Shown piece after piece: positions 1 to 12,300 of a stretch of 64,000 nt of DNA. The DNA is taken from positions 4,180,450 through 4,244,449 of the forward strand of contig JAGYXB010001324.1 in assembly GCA_022495005.1 (NCBI GenBank), written 5' to 3'. Under the pieces are notes generated by a model, which did no database searches, had not been told where the DNA came from, and was given only the letters and a program-made list of their open reading frames with translations. The first letter of the stretch is position 1; every line of letters begins with the position of its first letter. A program made the position numbers and the translations under genes. Origin of the DNA: Rhyacophila brunnea (lineage: Eukaryota; Arthropoda; Insecta; Trichoptera; Rhyacophilidae).

Positions 1-535
1 AACTCGTAGACAACAAAAAATAAAAATGTTTTTTGATGAAAACAATGAAGTCGGACATGAATCTACAACTAGAGAAGATTTCAAAGTAAATTAATTTTAT
101 GTCATATGTGATAAGACCAAGGCAGAACTATCACAAAGAACACAAACATATGAAATAGTTATAGAGCCTTTTCGGATAATATTATAATATTTTTTGATTG
201 GAATCTATCAATGGAAGAAAAAAAGAATGCGATAAAAACATTGATGGATATTTACAAAGAGGACATTGATATTTGTACTTTTGGAGATGAATTTGACCAT
301 TTTTTTAATATTTCTTAAAGAAAACATGGATACTATCAAAACCACACCAGACATCTATTGAGCCGCCAAAGAAATGTCTTGAACATTCCCAAATGTAGAA
401 ATATTATTGAATTTTTTTAAACAATCCCCTTATCTAATGCGTCGGGTGAAAGATGGTTTTCTGTTTTAAAGCGTGTAAAAAAATATTTGAGAAGAAGATT
501 AAGATTTTGAAGAAGAAAGATTAAATAGTAAGTTA
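1..535 (+). pseudogene. Decayed hAT-type transposase C-terminus (ZMYM1-like dimerisation domain)
   Basis: Broken reading frames on the plus strand keep a hAT dimerisation-domain signature near 430-510: the conceptual peptide PLSNASGERWFSVLKRVKKY, followed by a basic run and a stop. In hAT transposases and their ZMYM1-like relatives this (S/N)xxxER.FS.LK core is the best conserved C-terminal motif. Sequence before it (1-420) is full of stops and frame changes, with only short acidic fragments readable. The upstream part lies outside the window. It is a dead transposon remnant. The family call is from motif recognition only. Confidence 0.6.
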
Positions 536-584
536 TTGCTAGTACAATTATTTGTCTGCGTAAATAGGGTTGAATATTATTGTC

Positions 585-737
585 TAATGGATTTAAGTTT
601 TTTACTATTCCATTTTAGTCGTTTCTTGCGACCCGGGTTTCGCCTTTCGGCATCTTCAGGCTCTGTGTACACTCACCAAAGGCAAACATACACTTTGTTT
701 GTTGTCAAATGGAATAGTACAAAACTTAAATCCATTA
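585..737. repeat. Short palindromic TIR element (MITE-like)
   Basis: Two imperfect inverted arms, about 585-616 and 705-737, start TAATGGATTTAAGTTTT and end with its complement. Both arms also contain TACTATTCCATTT or its complement. The 90 bp centre is less AT-rich and contains GGGTTTCGCCTTTCGGCATC. The open frame across it is a by-product. No clear target duplication was seen. Confidence 0.55.
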
Positions 738-1192
738 CAATTTAAATACAAATTCCATCAAGTACCTTCGGTCAATAGTATTAATAGAATATTATTGTGT
801 TTAAATAACATACCATCTAACAATGAACACCCAGGGGTATTCGGAGTAAATTGAGTTCTCTATGTAAACTATGTCAAATTTAATAAGACACAATATTCAT
901 AGTCACCTGTAAATTGTTAACTTTAAAATAAAGTGCTTAAATTTTAGTGAAAATTTAATTTCAAAAACTAGATATTAGAAATAATATGTGGTTTGTGTTT
1001 CCCCCCTCACAGCATGGCGTTGCTTCAAAAGTCATCGCACACCACTGATATAATATGTATAATATTACATAACATAATAATAATAAAAACACTTCAAAAA
1101 TCAATTGACAATGTTTGTTTGTTGGCCAACACCATTCAGATAAATGAGATGTGCAAAAGCACTAGATACACACCAAATAAAACTATAATATT
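738..1192. other. AT-rich intergenic, nothing recognised
   Basis: No coding signature, tRNA or clear repeat ends were seen here. Only short open frames occur. Confidence 0.5.
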
Positions 1193-1570
1193 TTAAATTA
1201 CTTTTATCATACCTTTACAGCAGATGCTGCCACCAAAATCAGCAAAATGGCCGAGAGCTCCATATTTTGCAATAGCTCCACCTGTACAATTACTTCTAAT
1301 CACAGAAATTCTTGAAATATATATATAGTTGGTAAGTAAGTAGCAACTATTAATAATGCCTTTAGATGTAGAAATATTACAAACGAGGCTATTAATTTCA
1401 ATGTCGGTAACCTCCATTAATTTTTTTTTTGTAGGTATTTTTCTTGATTCTGTAAGTACTTTTCCATCGTATGTGTATTTATAAAATATCAAATCCAGCT
1501 CCGTTTGATTGGTAAACCGTTTATATTCACCAGGCGCCATTTTATATATTTTATGTCTAACTTTAAACAT
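1193..1570 (-). CDS. Unrecognised 125 aa open frame
   Basis: An uninterrupted minus-strand ATG frame of 125 codons in AT-rich DNA. The N-terminal half is lysine-rich (GEYKRFTNQTELDLIFYKY). The C-terminal part is rich in cysteine, glycine and isoleucine (CTGGAIAKYGALGHFADFGG). I do not recognise a domain and see no signal peptide. It may be an exon of a host gene, a fragment of a mobile element, or chance. There is a pyrimidine-poor context upstream of the ATG and no clear donor at the end. It is listed because it is unusually long for this composition. Confidence 0.2.
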   Translation of the reverse strand: MFKVRHKIYKMAPGEYKRFTNQTELDLIFYKYTYDGKVLTESRKIPTKKKLMEVTDIEINSLVCNISTSKGIINSCYLLTNYIYISRISVIRSNCTGGAIAKYGALGHFADFGGSICCKGMIKVI

Positions 1571-3435
1571 GATGTTTTATATTGTAATGATGTTGAGAAA
1601 ATTTTAATTCTATTCTAATAATAATTTTCTACTAATTAATGTTTCCAAAAAGAAAATATTCTATTTGCAGTCCGAATAATATGTTTGATGGTTTTTTGCT
1701 ATTATCCCAAAATGGTGGAATATGGAGGTTTCCGATTTTGAAACCAACAGCCTCAAGTCATATTTTAAATTACTACAATCAAACAATTTATGCATTCATA
1801 CTACAGACCAGTGTTTCTCAATGTGATGGTCCTCAAAATAATTCTCCCTTCTAATTTAAAGTTGACAGTGTGTGCTTGACAGCAGTGGAGGGTTTGATCG
1901 CATGTAAGAAGAATTATTATCTCAACACTCAATTTGACTAGGTAGGTACTTTTTTTTAATTTGTAGTTGGGAGAGTCAACGGTTTCTTGAAATTGGTTCC
2001 ATGTGTACATTTTATACGGAGTGATTTTTGAATGCACAAGCGATATAGAATTTTCTGTCTTAGTCACTAAACAAAAAACCCCTTGGTGCAACAGTATTTT
2101 TCTACGGCACTCTAAACTGAAGTTGACTAATTTTTCTTTTTTTAACTGTTCGCCACAAAAAATTATGAGTCAAAATATTGAAATATTCTGTGGCACCGTC
2201 TTCATGCATCATATAAAAAAAACATTATTACCCCATGATTAATATTTCCGGTATATTGTATAAAAAGAAATATAGCATCCTATGAGTTGACAGTGAGTGT
2301 AGTAGAATGAAACCGTTCCGTGAGGGTGGTCACCATGTTTATTTGGGTTATAATAAATGATGAAAAGTACTGGTCAAAGAAAAACTGAAAAAATTGCTTC
2401 TACATAATATAACTGTTTGGGAAAGAATGGTATGTACAGAATTAGTAGATCAATACCATAACATTGATATTATTTAAAGGAGAGTGAAGATCAATAGCGA
2501 ATATATGTACGTGATAAAACTGTAAGGTCGAACAAACTTCTTGCATTGTCTGTGTATGGTCACCACACATAGATTTCTGCATACAAAAAGGAAAACTTGA
2601 CATTCTTTGAGGCATATGCTTTTAATAGACCATTACTAATTTGTAGCATGAAATGACAACAGACTTTTGTGTTTGACTTATTGCCGAGTATGCGAGTGTA
2701 AAGAAAATGTTAGAAACCGAAAACAACAGGTACCTAATTGTTTATGGAATAAACAATGAAGTTTTATTAAATTTATTACACCGATTCATGATAATATACA
2801 GGTGGGTCTAAATTAATAAGTTTTAGACCTAGTATGCGTACATCCGTAAATCCTTTTTCAAATGTGCCGCCGTCACCTTTGAGACATCCCCAGCTACTCT
2901 CCAACAAGAATATTTAGGTAAAAGCCGGAAGGCGCTGTTGTCGACTAAATGGGAGGAGCTTGTTAGTTTATAATGGAATTGCAGTTAAAAATGGGAGGAG
3001 CTTCTTAGTTCTAACACGTAGCCAAGAAGATGTTGTTAGAGTATAGTTCGAATGTTCTCAGATTGACATCCCTGAGTCATCTTTTCATCAATACACATTA
3101 TATTGTAATCTATATTATCGTCCATGTCTCAATTATTAAAAGACAGATAGAATCAGAGGGCGAATTCCTGAGATTGAAATGGCGGGGCGGTATGCTCAGC
3201 ATGAGAATAATAATTGATATTTGATTTTGAAAATATAATTCTAAGAAGCACACCTGTTTGTTGTTCAGTTCTGAATTGTTAATTTTCAGTATCAACAATC
3301 TGAAAAATAAAAAACCTGTAAACCAAAGAGTTGTTGAATTTTTAAATCTTTTCATGACTTACCGTACATATATTTTGATCTAAGTAAAGGTAATAATCTA
3401 TAATGTCTCTTTACATTGTATGACATACTTACTTC
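1571..3435. other. Intergenic, nothing recognised
   Basis: AT-rich DNA with only short, compositionally trivial frames. A weak local inverted repeat occurs around 2810-2835 (GGTCTAAA and its complement). No gene or bounded element could be supported. Confidence 0.5.
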
Positions 3436-3443
3436 CTTTAGAC

Positions 3444-3681
3444 CAGTGGTTCTTAACCTTGTTGGAGGTACTGACCCTCATCAGTTTCATATGCGCATTC
3501 ACCGAACCCTTCTTAATTGGAAAAATAAAATATGATTTTTTTCAAATTCAAAACATAGGTATATATTTTACTGATGCACAAAATAATCCGTGCATCAACA
3601 TCACTGTGTTCAAAGAACAAAACCCCTGAAACAGACTCACCGAACCCCTGGGGTTCGATCGAACCAGGTTAAGAACCACTG
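3444..3681. mobile_element. hAT non-autonomous element (MITE) with intact 8 bp TSD
   Basis: The 16 bp inverted ends are CAGTGGTTCTTAACCT and AGGTTAAGAACCACTG. They are flanked by perfect 8 bp direct repeats CTTTAGAC at 3436-3443 and 3682-3689. CAGTGGTT... ends with 8 bp duplications are diagnostic of hAT (Charlie-like) transposons. The interior is 238 bp long in total with no transposase, and it includes CCCCTGGGGTTCGATCGAAC near the right end. The perfect TSD suggests a fairly recent insertion. Confidence 0.9.
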
Positions 3682-3689
3682 CTTTAGAC

Positions 3690-5578
3690 TGTTAAACATG
3701 AGGTACTTTTTCACTGTTTGCTCATTCGGACAATTCATGTGGCCAGTCCAGCACGCATTGCTGAGTCCGAGTGAAGTTAAATAGTATGTAAGCAATACAA
3801 ATGGGGCAATCGCTCGTTTTCGCCTCGTGTAGTTCAGCTTGCTGTTTTCCCGCTAGCGAGAATAATATTTCCCATGTTGTGCCGACGGTTGGCCGCTTTC
3901 CGAATGCCTCCTCCCGTGATAGGTGAACAGGTTAATTCTTTACCGATGGTTCTGTGTAGAATGGCTCAAAGGTGAAAAAATTGTAGTAATAAAAACGCAC
4001 ATTGTTAAATTGTACAATATCAATGTTATTTTATTCGAAATATTATACATTATTAACAGCCACAATCAAATAAATAATAAAAAGCTATAATAATATACGG
4101 TAACTCATTTAAGTAACAATAATTATCACAAAGTAACATTAAAATGCAGTTTATGAAACCTTTTCAATTGATATTCATCACATAGCTAAGAGCACCTGAA
4201 CATTTCATTTATTTTCTACAATAAATTACCTACCACCTATCATAATGTTATGTGTATGGCAAGTTTTTATGCTTTATGTATTGAATTTCTTCAGTAATAG
4301 GGGGAGAGGATCTGGTATAATCGGACAATTTGTGATAAGGGGGGGAGGGCTTTTTTTCGAGAATAAAATATTCCGACAAAAAAATTTCAACACATTTATT
4401 TTTTAACCCATCGGAGACAGACAGAAAAGGAGAAAAAAGTGGACCAACCACTAGATTTTTAGTTTGTAGTAAATTTAACAAGAGTTTATTAAAACTGCTA
4501 CAATCTTTATATTATATGATTAATTTAAATATTTTTTCAAAACTTGTGTAGGTATTCAAACACTTCAACTTAAACTCATCTTTTTAACTAAGTAGAGTTT
4601 TAAGAAATATATAAAAGTAGGATAAGCGGCATCAAATTGACGCTGATCGTCTTCAATGAGTTTGAATAGTGGGAGATTAAAAAATGTGATTTAATTTAGA
4701 CCACGGACAAAATATCATCTCGGTTCTGGCAGAACACACTAACTGGAGAATACTAGTTTTGAGTAATTTGACTTTGAAGTTGTTAAAATGTGTGAAATGG
4801 TCTATCATGTGAGTTTATTACGTAATCGTAAAAAGGATGACTTTAAAATAAATACTGTTTTATTTATTAAGAAGGTTTCCAGACGGTAAAGTTTGAAATA
4901 AGGAACATTTTGGTATAACCAACTCAATATGTCATTTTTTCGAATTAGTGTCTTCTGCCAGAACACTGACGATATGTAAATGTATTATTTTGACAGACCA
5001 GTGTTGGCACTGTTGAAATATTATATGTTCTAAAAGAAATTGGTATTTTGTACAAATTTTGATAAGTTTGGGTCTGATTTAATTCAAGCACTTTATTTTT
5101 AAATTATGTAAGTACCAATGAATAAGCTTCTTCGATATTAATTCTCAATTTGACCGATTAATTTAGCATGTTATTTTAATATTTATGACTGATTTTGATG
5201 ATTAGCATAAGTACAGCTCATTGGTATGAAACGGTGAGTCAAAATATGATTTTAGTGCAAGCTTTGTACCTTCGTAAATGATAGCGAAATGGTGGGTAAT
5301 TTAATGAATATGACATTACAAAATAAATACCGATTTGGTACTAGTAGTAGGCAATAGTAGTCCCTTGAACATAATGCAGATCTCGATTTCTTCCAGTACG
5401 CGCAAATTACGTAGAGCAAAAGTGATTATTTTTACAGTTGCCATACTTGATTGCACTTAAATCATGTCTATTGAAAACTTTCAATAACAGCGGTATCTTT
5501 TGCTCGCGTCACTTCAGCTGTCTTATTTCCAGTCAAAACTATCAAACTTCACGTTATAGCCCATTTACACTGCGTCAA
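3690..5578. other. Intergenic, mostly unrecognised
   Basis: No gene was seen. A possible pair of inverted ends around TTCTGGCAGAACACACTAA (about 4727-4746) and its imperfect complement (about 4951-4971) could mark a small decayed TIR element. Target duplications were not found. The rest is AT-rich. Confidence 0.4.
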
Positions 5579-5909
5579 TTTACTGCTGGCAGTATGTATT
5601 GTCGCGGCCATAAAAATAAAAGGCACATTTAAATACTACTTATTATCATACAAATTGTAACACTGCATGCATGGATCAAAAAAGTTTAAGGGCTTCTGAA
5701 TTTTCGTGCGATACGATTTGAAATACACTGCGCAGCACACAAGAAAGTATTTTTACGGCAGGTTCGCCACTACGTGTGAAAATTCAGAAGCCGCTGAACT
5801 TTTTTAATCCATGCATACAATCTTGCAACTTTCACAATATGTGTATAAATTTGCATTGATAATACGTACTGCCAGCAGTAAATCCATGCACATGTAAACG
5901 TGCTATTAA
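5579..5909. repeat. Palindromic dispersed repeat, copy 1
   Basis: The outer arms are TTTACTGCTGGCAGTATGTA (5580 region) and its complement near 5860-5885. The inner arms are GCATGCATGGATCAAAAAAG (5665-5685) and TTTTTTAATCCATGCAT (5800-5817), with TTCTGAATTTTC and GAAAATTCAGAA also paired. The same words recur at 43838-44163 and 46475-46836, so this is a dispersed foldback/MITE family. No ORF was seen. Confidence 0.75.
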
Positions 5910-6382
5910 TGTGGTAGGTATATTTATAAAATGTAAATGATTGTAACAATAATCTTCAATGTCAAATAATTTAAAGTGCATAACAAATAAATACAAAATT
6001 GAAAAAGTTACCAAGCTGCAGCTATAGACAACATTTTTATTCTTATTAAGTACCTACCTAGACTAAATTTTTAATCGACATCTGAGTTTGTGAATCATAA
6101 AGTGGTGATTTTGCTTTAGTGATCATCGCATGCTTACATTCAACTGGCAGTCATGTTTTATTACTGATTAACATTTATCTTAGTACAGCAGTCATATTTA
6201 ACGATTAATAACAAAACAAAAACAGCATATTCCATTCTCTTAAAATGTTAGTAAGTCAATAAAAATGTATTATTTCCTTCTTATATGAATGACTGCTAAG
6301 AACTATTCTAAAATAATATTTCAGATTAATATACATACAACATTTTAGAATACTTTGTTTACAAGAAGTACTTTCTTTTTAT
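5910..6382. other. Intergenic, nothing recognised
   Basis: AT-rich with no supported feature. Confidence 0.45.
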
Positions 6383-6700
6383 TCTTCCTGGCACTACAAC
6401 CCTATGCGGGTTTTGGCCTCCTACAGTATCTACCTCCATCCAGGTCTGTCCGAAGACGCCTACTACTACTACTGCTTCACACTGTTACAATTCAGCGTCG
6501 GGGCAAAGGGCGAGCGCGAGTTCGCACCGCTTCCCTCGGTCCATCGCCAATTCTTGTGCCCCCCGCCGTGTCAGATCAGCAGCGCGAAAAAGCGACTAAA
6601 GAGAGTAAACAGTTGTATCTTCCACCATGTGTATTATCGAAGGGTCTAAAGATACCACGGCAGCATGCTCCGCTCAAATGAGCGCAACACTCTTTCAATC
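6383..6700 (-). repeat. Non-LTR retrotransposon tail-like fragment
   Basis: A GC-richer block starting TTCCTGGCACTACAACCC. Similar sequence (CTTCTTCTTCTTCC followed by GGCGCTACATCCC and TTTGGCCTCC) occurs at 54613-54680. This composition resembles antisense 3' parts of insect LINE copies. The two plus-strand open frames in it (from 6355 and 6404) look like by-products of base composition. The assignment to LINE is an inference. Confidence 0.35.
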
Positions 6701-9260
6701 CTTTTAGTCATGCATCAGGTTTCCGAGTCACACATGGCGACTTGTCTCATTAGTGTTTTGTAGTTACAAGATGCATTTCAAGTGTTGGAACGTGATACCT
6801 TCATTAGGCCGAAGCGACATTTTGTTACCCAGCACAATTCTTGTTTTAATTTGGAATTCTAGGCGATTCCACTGTTAATAGAAGACACACGGGTACATGA
6901 AATTCTCAACACTCTCAAAAGCGCTGTTGTGTGTTCTGAAAGTATCACAAGAGCTGTCCGCCCTTCTTGATACAACTATACCATATATATTAATAAGGTT
7001 TACCTATAAGAAAGAAACTATACATTTTTGTTGACTTGCCAACGAAAATAGATTGACATTTTAGTTTCCAGAGCTTTCAAATGCAGAGCCAGAGAATACC
7101 AGAATTTCCAGAGCATGCGACCATCGCATAAACAAAAACACCACTGCGATTATCGCATAAGTAAAATCACCTCTTAAAATAATTGCAATTAACTTCAATT
7201 ATCCGGATTACATTATGACTATCACTTTCACATAAGTATCAGAAAAGAGCATGGATCAATTATAATAAATTGTAATATTTTCAAGGAATGATCTTCTTGT
7301 CCGTCATCAAAGTAATCTTTACCTTTGGAACAATGAGGTTGTACTCTTTTAAAGATCTGCAATTTGTATTCTTTGTTCAATGAAAATAAATGACTGACAA
7401 AGTTTAATTTGCACTATTTATATCGGATTTTTACAGCTTACCTCCACCCTTCACCGTCAGTATCTGGACAACCTTCATCCCTGATTAGTTCCGATAATCG
7501 AGGACTTACTGTATAGTCTCATCATATTTTGTGACGAAATTGACAACTCCATGGATATTGATGTAATAATTATGTCCCTATGTAAATGTCTATTTAAAGA
7601 TATGTCAAATGCGAATCTAAATTTTATATTATTAAGCAGTCAATAGGTAAATCTATAAAATTACTTTAGCTATTTTGGTATTGACTATTTGACGCGAATA
7701 TAATGTTGATTTAAGCAGCGTTGGCGTGGAGAATTATTAAATTTGTTTACTTAAAAGTTTAAATAGTACATAGAATAAAATAGCTTGCATCTAAATAAAA
7801 TTGTTAAAGTAAACTTTAATAGGTAAGTAAATCAACTAAATGGCATTAAAATCTCATTCGTTTTACTGAGCCTCTAAGATATTTATTATAATAAAATAGA
7901 AACATTAAGCCAAAAAGCAGATTTTTTTTTTAACTAGATTGATGATTATTTAAACAAACAGAGTTATATAAAATATAATATTATATAAATCCTGGCAATG
8001 TTATGTATACTAAAAGTTACAGTCGCAGTATAATTCAAAACTATAAGATTCCCACATTTATAAAATACATTATAATAGTATTTATAAGAAGATTGATAGA
8101 TGTTAAGAAAATAAATAAGTTGGAATAATATTACACAATCACAATTTGAAAAAAAAATATAAAATAAAGTTTATGTTAAAAACTTAATACACATGTAATT
8201 AAAACGACCACATTAGGTTAAATTTGATGAATGAAAAGTGAATTCATAAAAAAAGCAATAAAATAATAATTGTAATTACCGTTCGGATCTAAGACAAGTC
8301 GGACAGAACTGATTTATTGAACACATGGATCGGTTAGCCAATTCAATTCATTATGTCCATAATATCGACCAAAACAATGTGTGAATCCATTCAGCCACGG
8401 ACGTTCTATCCACCGACGTGGCCGCAGAAATAATGAGTTAATTCACACATTTTCTTATGTCGGTGTATAAGTACTTGGGCAGAGTGAACGCGCGGGAAGC
8501 GAAGCGTATAACAGTGTATAATATGCCCGAAAAAAAGACATTGTCTACGAACATTTGACACACGGTTATACGTTTGAGCTGAGCACACCGCTGCCGTCCC
8601 ACGGTCTGCTCGACCACTCTGGCCTAACGCTAATAATAGCAAAATAATATTCAATTATTGAAAAATAAATCACTGATACTTTTTAAAGAAATGTATTCAT
8701 TTTTTACTTTGTTTAATTGAAAATCAACATTATGAAATGTGAACGGCCCAAAACTTGACCTAGATACCTCCGATGCTAGGTTAGGTGGTCACACACACAA
8801 AAAGGTAATATAATATATAAAGTACGCAATAATTTTACATACCTATAACCATTGTATTATTTATTAAATTTATATACAAAACACCTTTCATTGATCAAAA
8901 TTATTGTATGGTTAACAAATATTTAAAAAAAATGTGTTTCTTATAATACATATACAAAACATAGCTTGCTTCGAAAGTATTTATTTTTATACAATAATTG
9001 TATTAATTGGATTCAGCATTTAAAAGTTAAAGCAATAGATTTGTATGATATTATGATAGAAATTACAACTAAACATCAACAAAAACATAATAATATATTT
9101 TAACACTAATCAATATTATTATTTTGGTTTTGTATTCATACTAAAAATTGTTTTTAAGCATAAGCATTCTACATTAATAATATAAAAATGACCAGTATTC
9201 GATAGATTGCCTGGATATGTTTTATTTAACGGTTGCAATTCAACAGTGAGTTTTCATAAT
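6701..9260. other. Region downstream of GGPPS, no gene recognised
   Basis: Mostly AT-rich DNA. A sequence near 7455-7515 ending ATAATCGAGGACTTACTGTA resembles a pogo/Tigger-type transposon end, but no partner end was found. A moderately GC-rich block at 8280-8640 has no recognisable gene. Confidence 0.4.
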
Positions 9261-9267
9261 ATATTAA

Positions 9268-9273
9268 TTTATT
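9268..9273 (-). terminator. Probable poly(A) signal of GGPPS
   Basis: TTTATT on the plus strand reads AATAAA on the minus strand, about 45 bp past the GGPPS stop codon. That is a normal distance for a short 3' UTR. Confidence 0.6.
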
Positions 9274-9316
9274 CTATTATTGTCATAGATTACGATAGCA
9301 GAAGAGAATGTTATAT

Positions 9317-12300
9317 TTATGAAGAATCTTCGCTGATTTTTTCTTTGCATTCATTTTTGTGTTGATTCCAAATCAATAAATCGTCGAGAAGAGACATAAG
9401 CAACGGATTACCGCCTAATCTTTCAACCTATATAAAAAACAATGTTATATAATGATCATTCAGAAATGTTGACGAAAGCCTTCTCCAACGTCACATTAGA
9501 AATTAATGTATCAAAACCCTAGATGATATTTACAAAACATTACATTTGCATTATGATGTGAATATTTTAATTCCGGTTGGTATGTTTAAATAAACATCAC
9601 CATCAAGTATTCTATACACCGAAGCCGTCGCAAGGTATGGCAACACCATTTCACACTGGCTGGCCGAAAAGAAGGAAGATGGCAGGCGCAATTGTCAAAA
9701 CTGGGAGAGATGTCATTGTCAAACTTCCGTTGATTAAAGTTATAAAAAGATAAGCTCGCAGGATTAAGGCCTCTTGGTACCCAGCAGTTGTCGAGTGCAG
9801 TGGTTGTTGTGAGCCCCCCGATGGTTTGAGTAGTCGGGTGGGTTTACTTTCAAAATTAGGAAATCATGTAACATAAAAAAGAAGGAGCCGTCAACATGAA
9901 GACACCCGATTGCAAGTAAACACTCTGTATCGTTCACCCGTTTTTAGTTATAATCTGTATTCCGGACATCGTAGCTATTAAATTATTTAATATTAAACGT
10001 TTATATATCGTTTCATTTAACTTAAATTTTCATTTAATCATTTAGGCCGCATGGCGGGCTGTTTCTATGTCTATGTCAGATGTACCATTATTTACAACAG
10101 AGAATTATATTTATATATTGTTTACACAGTTTCGCCGGCTTTCATTTACTCTTTGCTTCCCCATTTCTGTGGCATCTGACTTTTGTCTCCTCCGGGGACT
10201 GGCGTCCAAACTTTTTATATATTTTAGCGGCCTTAAATAAGTACAGTAAGTAATTATCATTGACATGATTTGGTGGGCGCGTGAGTTGGTTGGGTTTGAG
10301 GATTGAAACCCACGTCCTGATACTAAATTTTCCCTTGCTCTTCCGATCCTTTATCTGTATTATAGCCTTATAGCCGTATGTATATCATCCTAATATTATG
10401 TCCTTGTAGATCCTACTTAGGTACCCTTAATACGTAATAATGGCGCCCAACGTGTCAACAAGTCAAATCCCACGGTTCATGGACAAAATGATTATGTATG
10501 CGGTGACTAACAAAACAATATTTCTATAACAAGTGAAAGTTCCAGGGTTTATCCTAGCAATAAAAATACAATTTCTTACCTCTTCTCTGGCACTTCGGTC
10601 CAGATCTTCTAGATTTTCCCGAGTATATTGAAAGCTGCCGAGTTTTTCCAAAAGAGAGATGCAATATTTTTTTACCTCAATGTCTTTAGTGCGCTGTCTT
10701 AAAATTTCTGTACACTTCATTTAAGGAAGTCATTTATTATTCACTTAGTACATGTAAAATAATACAATGTTTAACCAATAATCAATCGCTCAAGGTAAAC
10801 TAATGGTGTGTTTAATGGTACCTGTCGTGATTCAGATTACCCTTTGAACTGCGATGGTCAAAACATAGTGTTAATATTTTAAGATGCTTTCTTCTTCTTC
10901 TTAATCCATGTGCGCTCCTTAATTAGAGCATATGGACACCACGTGGAACTTCCAAGAATCCCTATCACAGTCTTCTTGTGTCTCCCGGATCATACAGATA
11001 GATACCTGGGGGTAGAAAAGCCAGCTGATAGCATTGGGAGTGATATATTTGAAAGAGAAAGGCTGGAGCAGTATTCAACTCGATGCGGAATGACTAGGAC
11101 TTCCAGTTGAATTCAGTCAGAACTGAACGCTGATAAACGCCTGTATTTTGACAGTGATATGTCATGGCACCTTATAAAGATTCTTCGAAAACAAAAACTT
11201 GCAGGGGATATCTGGGTGTGCGGTGCTATATGCGGTAATCAAGGAATGATGAGATAAGAATGCGTTTTCTTCAAGCCATGTGGATGTCGGTGTTCCACAT
11301 ATGTGGTGGAGCTACAGGTGCTGCCATAACCTGGGAAATTGTAAGAAGACTGGCGAGTAACAAGGATTTCTGGAGGCGCTGTGTGGTGTTCATACACCTA
11401 CAAAGCGGGCATGGTCAATGACGTCTGAGAAAGTGGGCCCTGTTCTGACACATGTCCGAATCAATGCAGTCACCAGCTGTCACTTGGTGAAAGGGTGGTG
11501 TCCATCACGTCTTCCAAGCAACATGACTTGTGTATCTCATATCTTACATTCTTATTTAAGTTATAAAATAATTGTAAAAGGATACGTAAAACTTGCTTAT
11601 CACCAGAGCTCTGGATGGCATGAATTATTGGAAAACTAAATTTGCCCTCTGTCAAGTCTTCACAATAGCTTTTATTTTCGGTATACTGAAAAAAAAACAA
11701 TAATGTGTCATTTTAGTTATTGGCAATAACAAACATTTCACAATGTTTAATTATAATTTTATTAGCACATATTTTACATTAAGGTGACGCATCAGTGAAA
11801 CGCCAAATAATTTTCAACTGTACGCGCGACGAAATTTTGTACTCGCTTCGCATTCATTGAGAGAACGTCGAGTCAGACATACGTCACTTTGCTGCGTGAT
11901 GGCGACGGGCCAATTAATTCTAAAATCGTGTAAAGATGACTAAAAACGTTACCCATTTACTTTAAAAAGAAAACATGTCAATGAATATATTATTATTGTT
12001 ACTAATAGAATAATAAACAGAACATAAAATGGACATATGTTGGATTTATATGAGAAATAATATTTCGTTTGACAGGCGTCTTTTGCACCCGCGACCCGCA
12101 ATCCGCACATCGCCTAGCAACGATCTTTTTAGACCGTGCCTCAACTAATGCATGGCCTTAATTAGTTTACACCTAAAATCGGTTTCATCCTAAGGAATAT
12201 TTTCAATTGGGGATATTTGAAGCCCCCTAAAACAATTTCAGGTAGTTTTGAGAAAAACTCATATCTATTAAATCTGCGAACTTTATGTATTTATTATTTA

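Noticed and set aside
6355..6681. 108- and 81-codon plus-strand frames
   Set aside because: They lie in a repeat fragment, overlap in two frames, and are low-complexity (leucine and arginine runs).
10441..10454. Retroviral-type primer-binding site as proof of an intact LTR element
   Set aside because: Only a TGGCGCCCAACGTG match. There is no second LTR or gag/pol, so it is kept only as a weak hint.
11470..11700. 76-codon ORF as a stand-alone gene
   Set aside because: Only 11586-11685 is coding. It is a GGPPS exon between clear splice sites.
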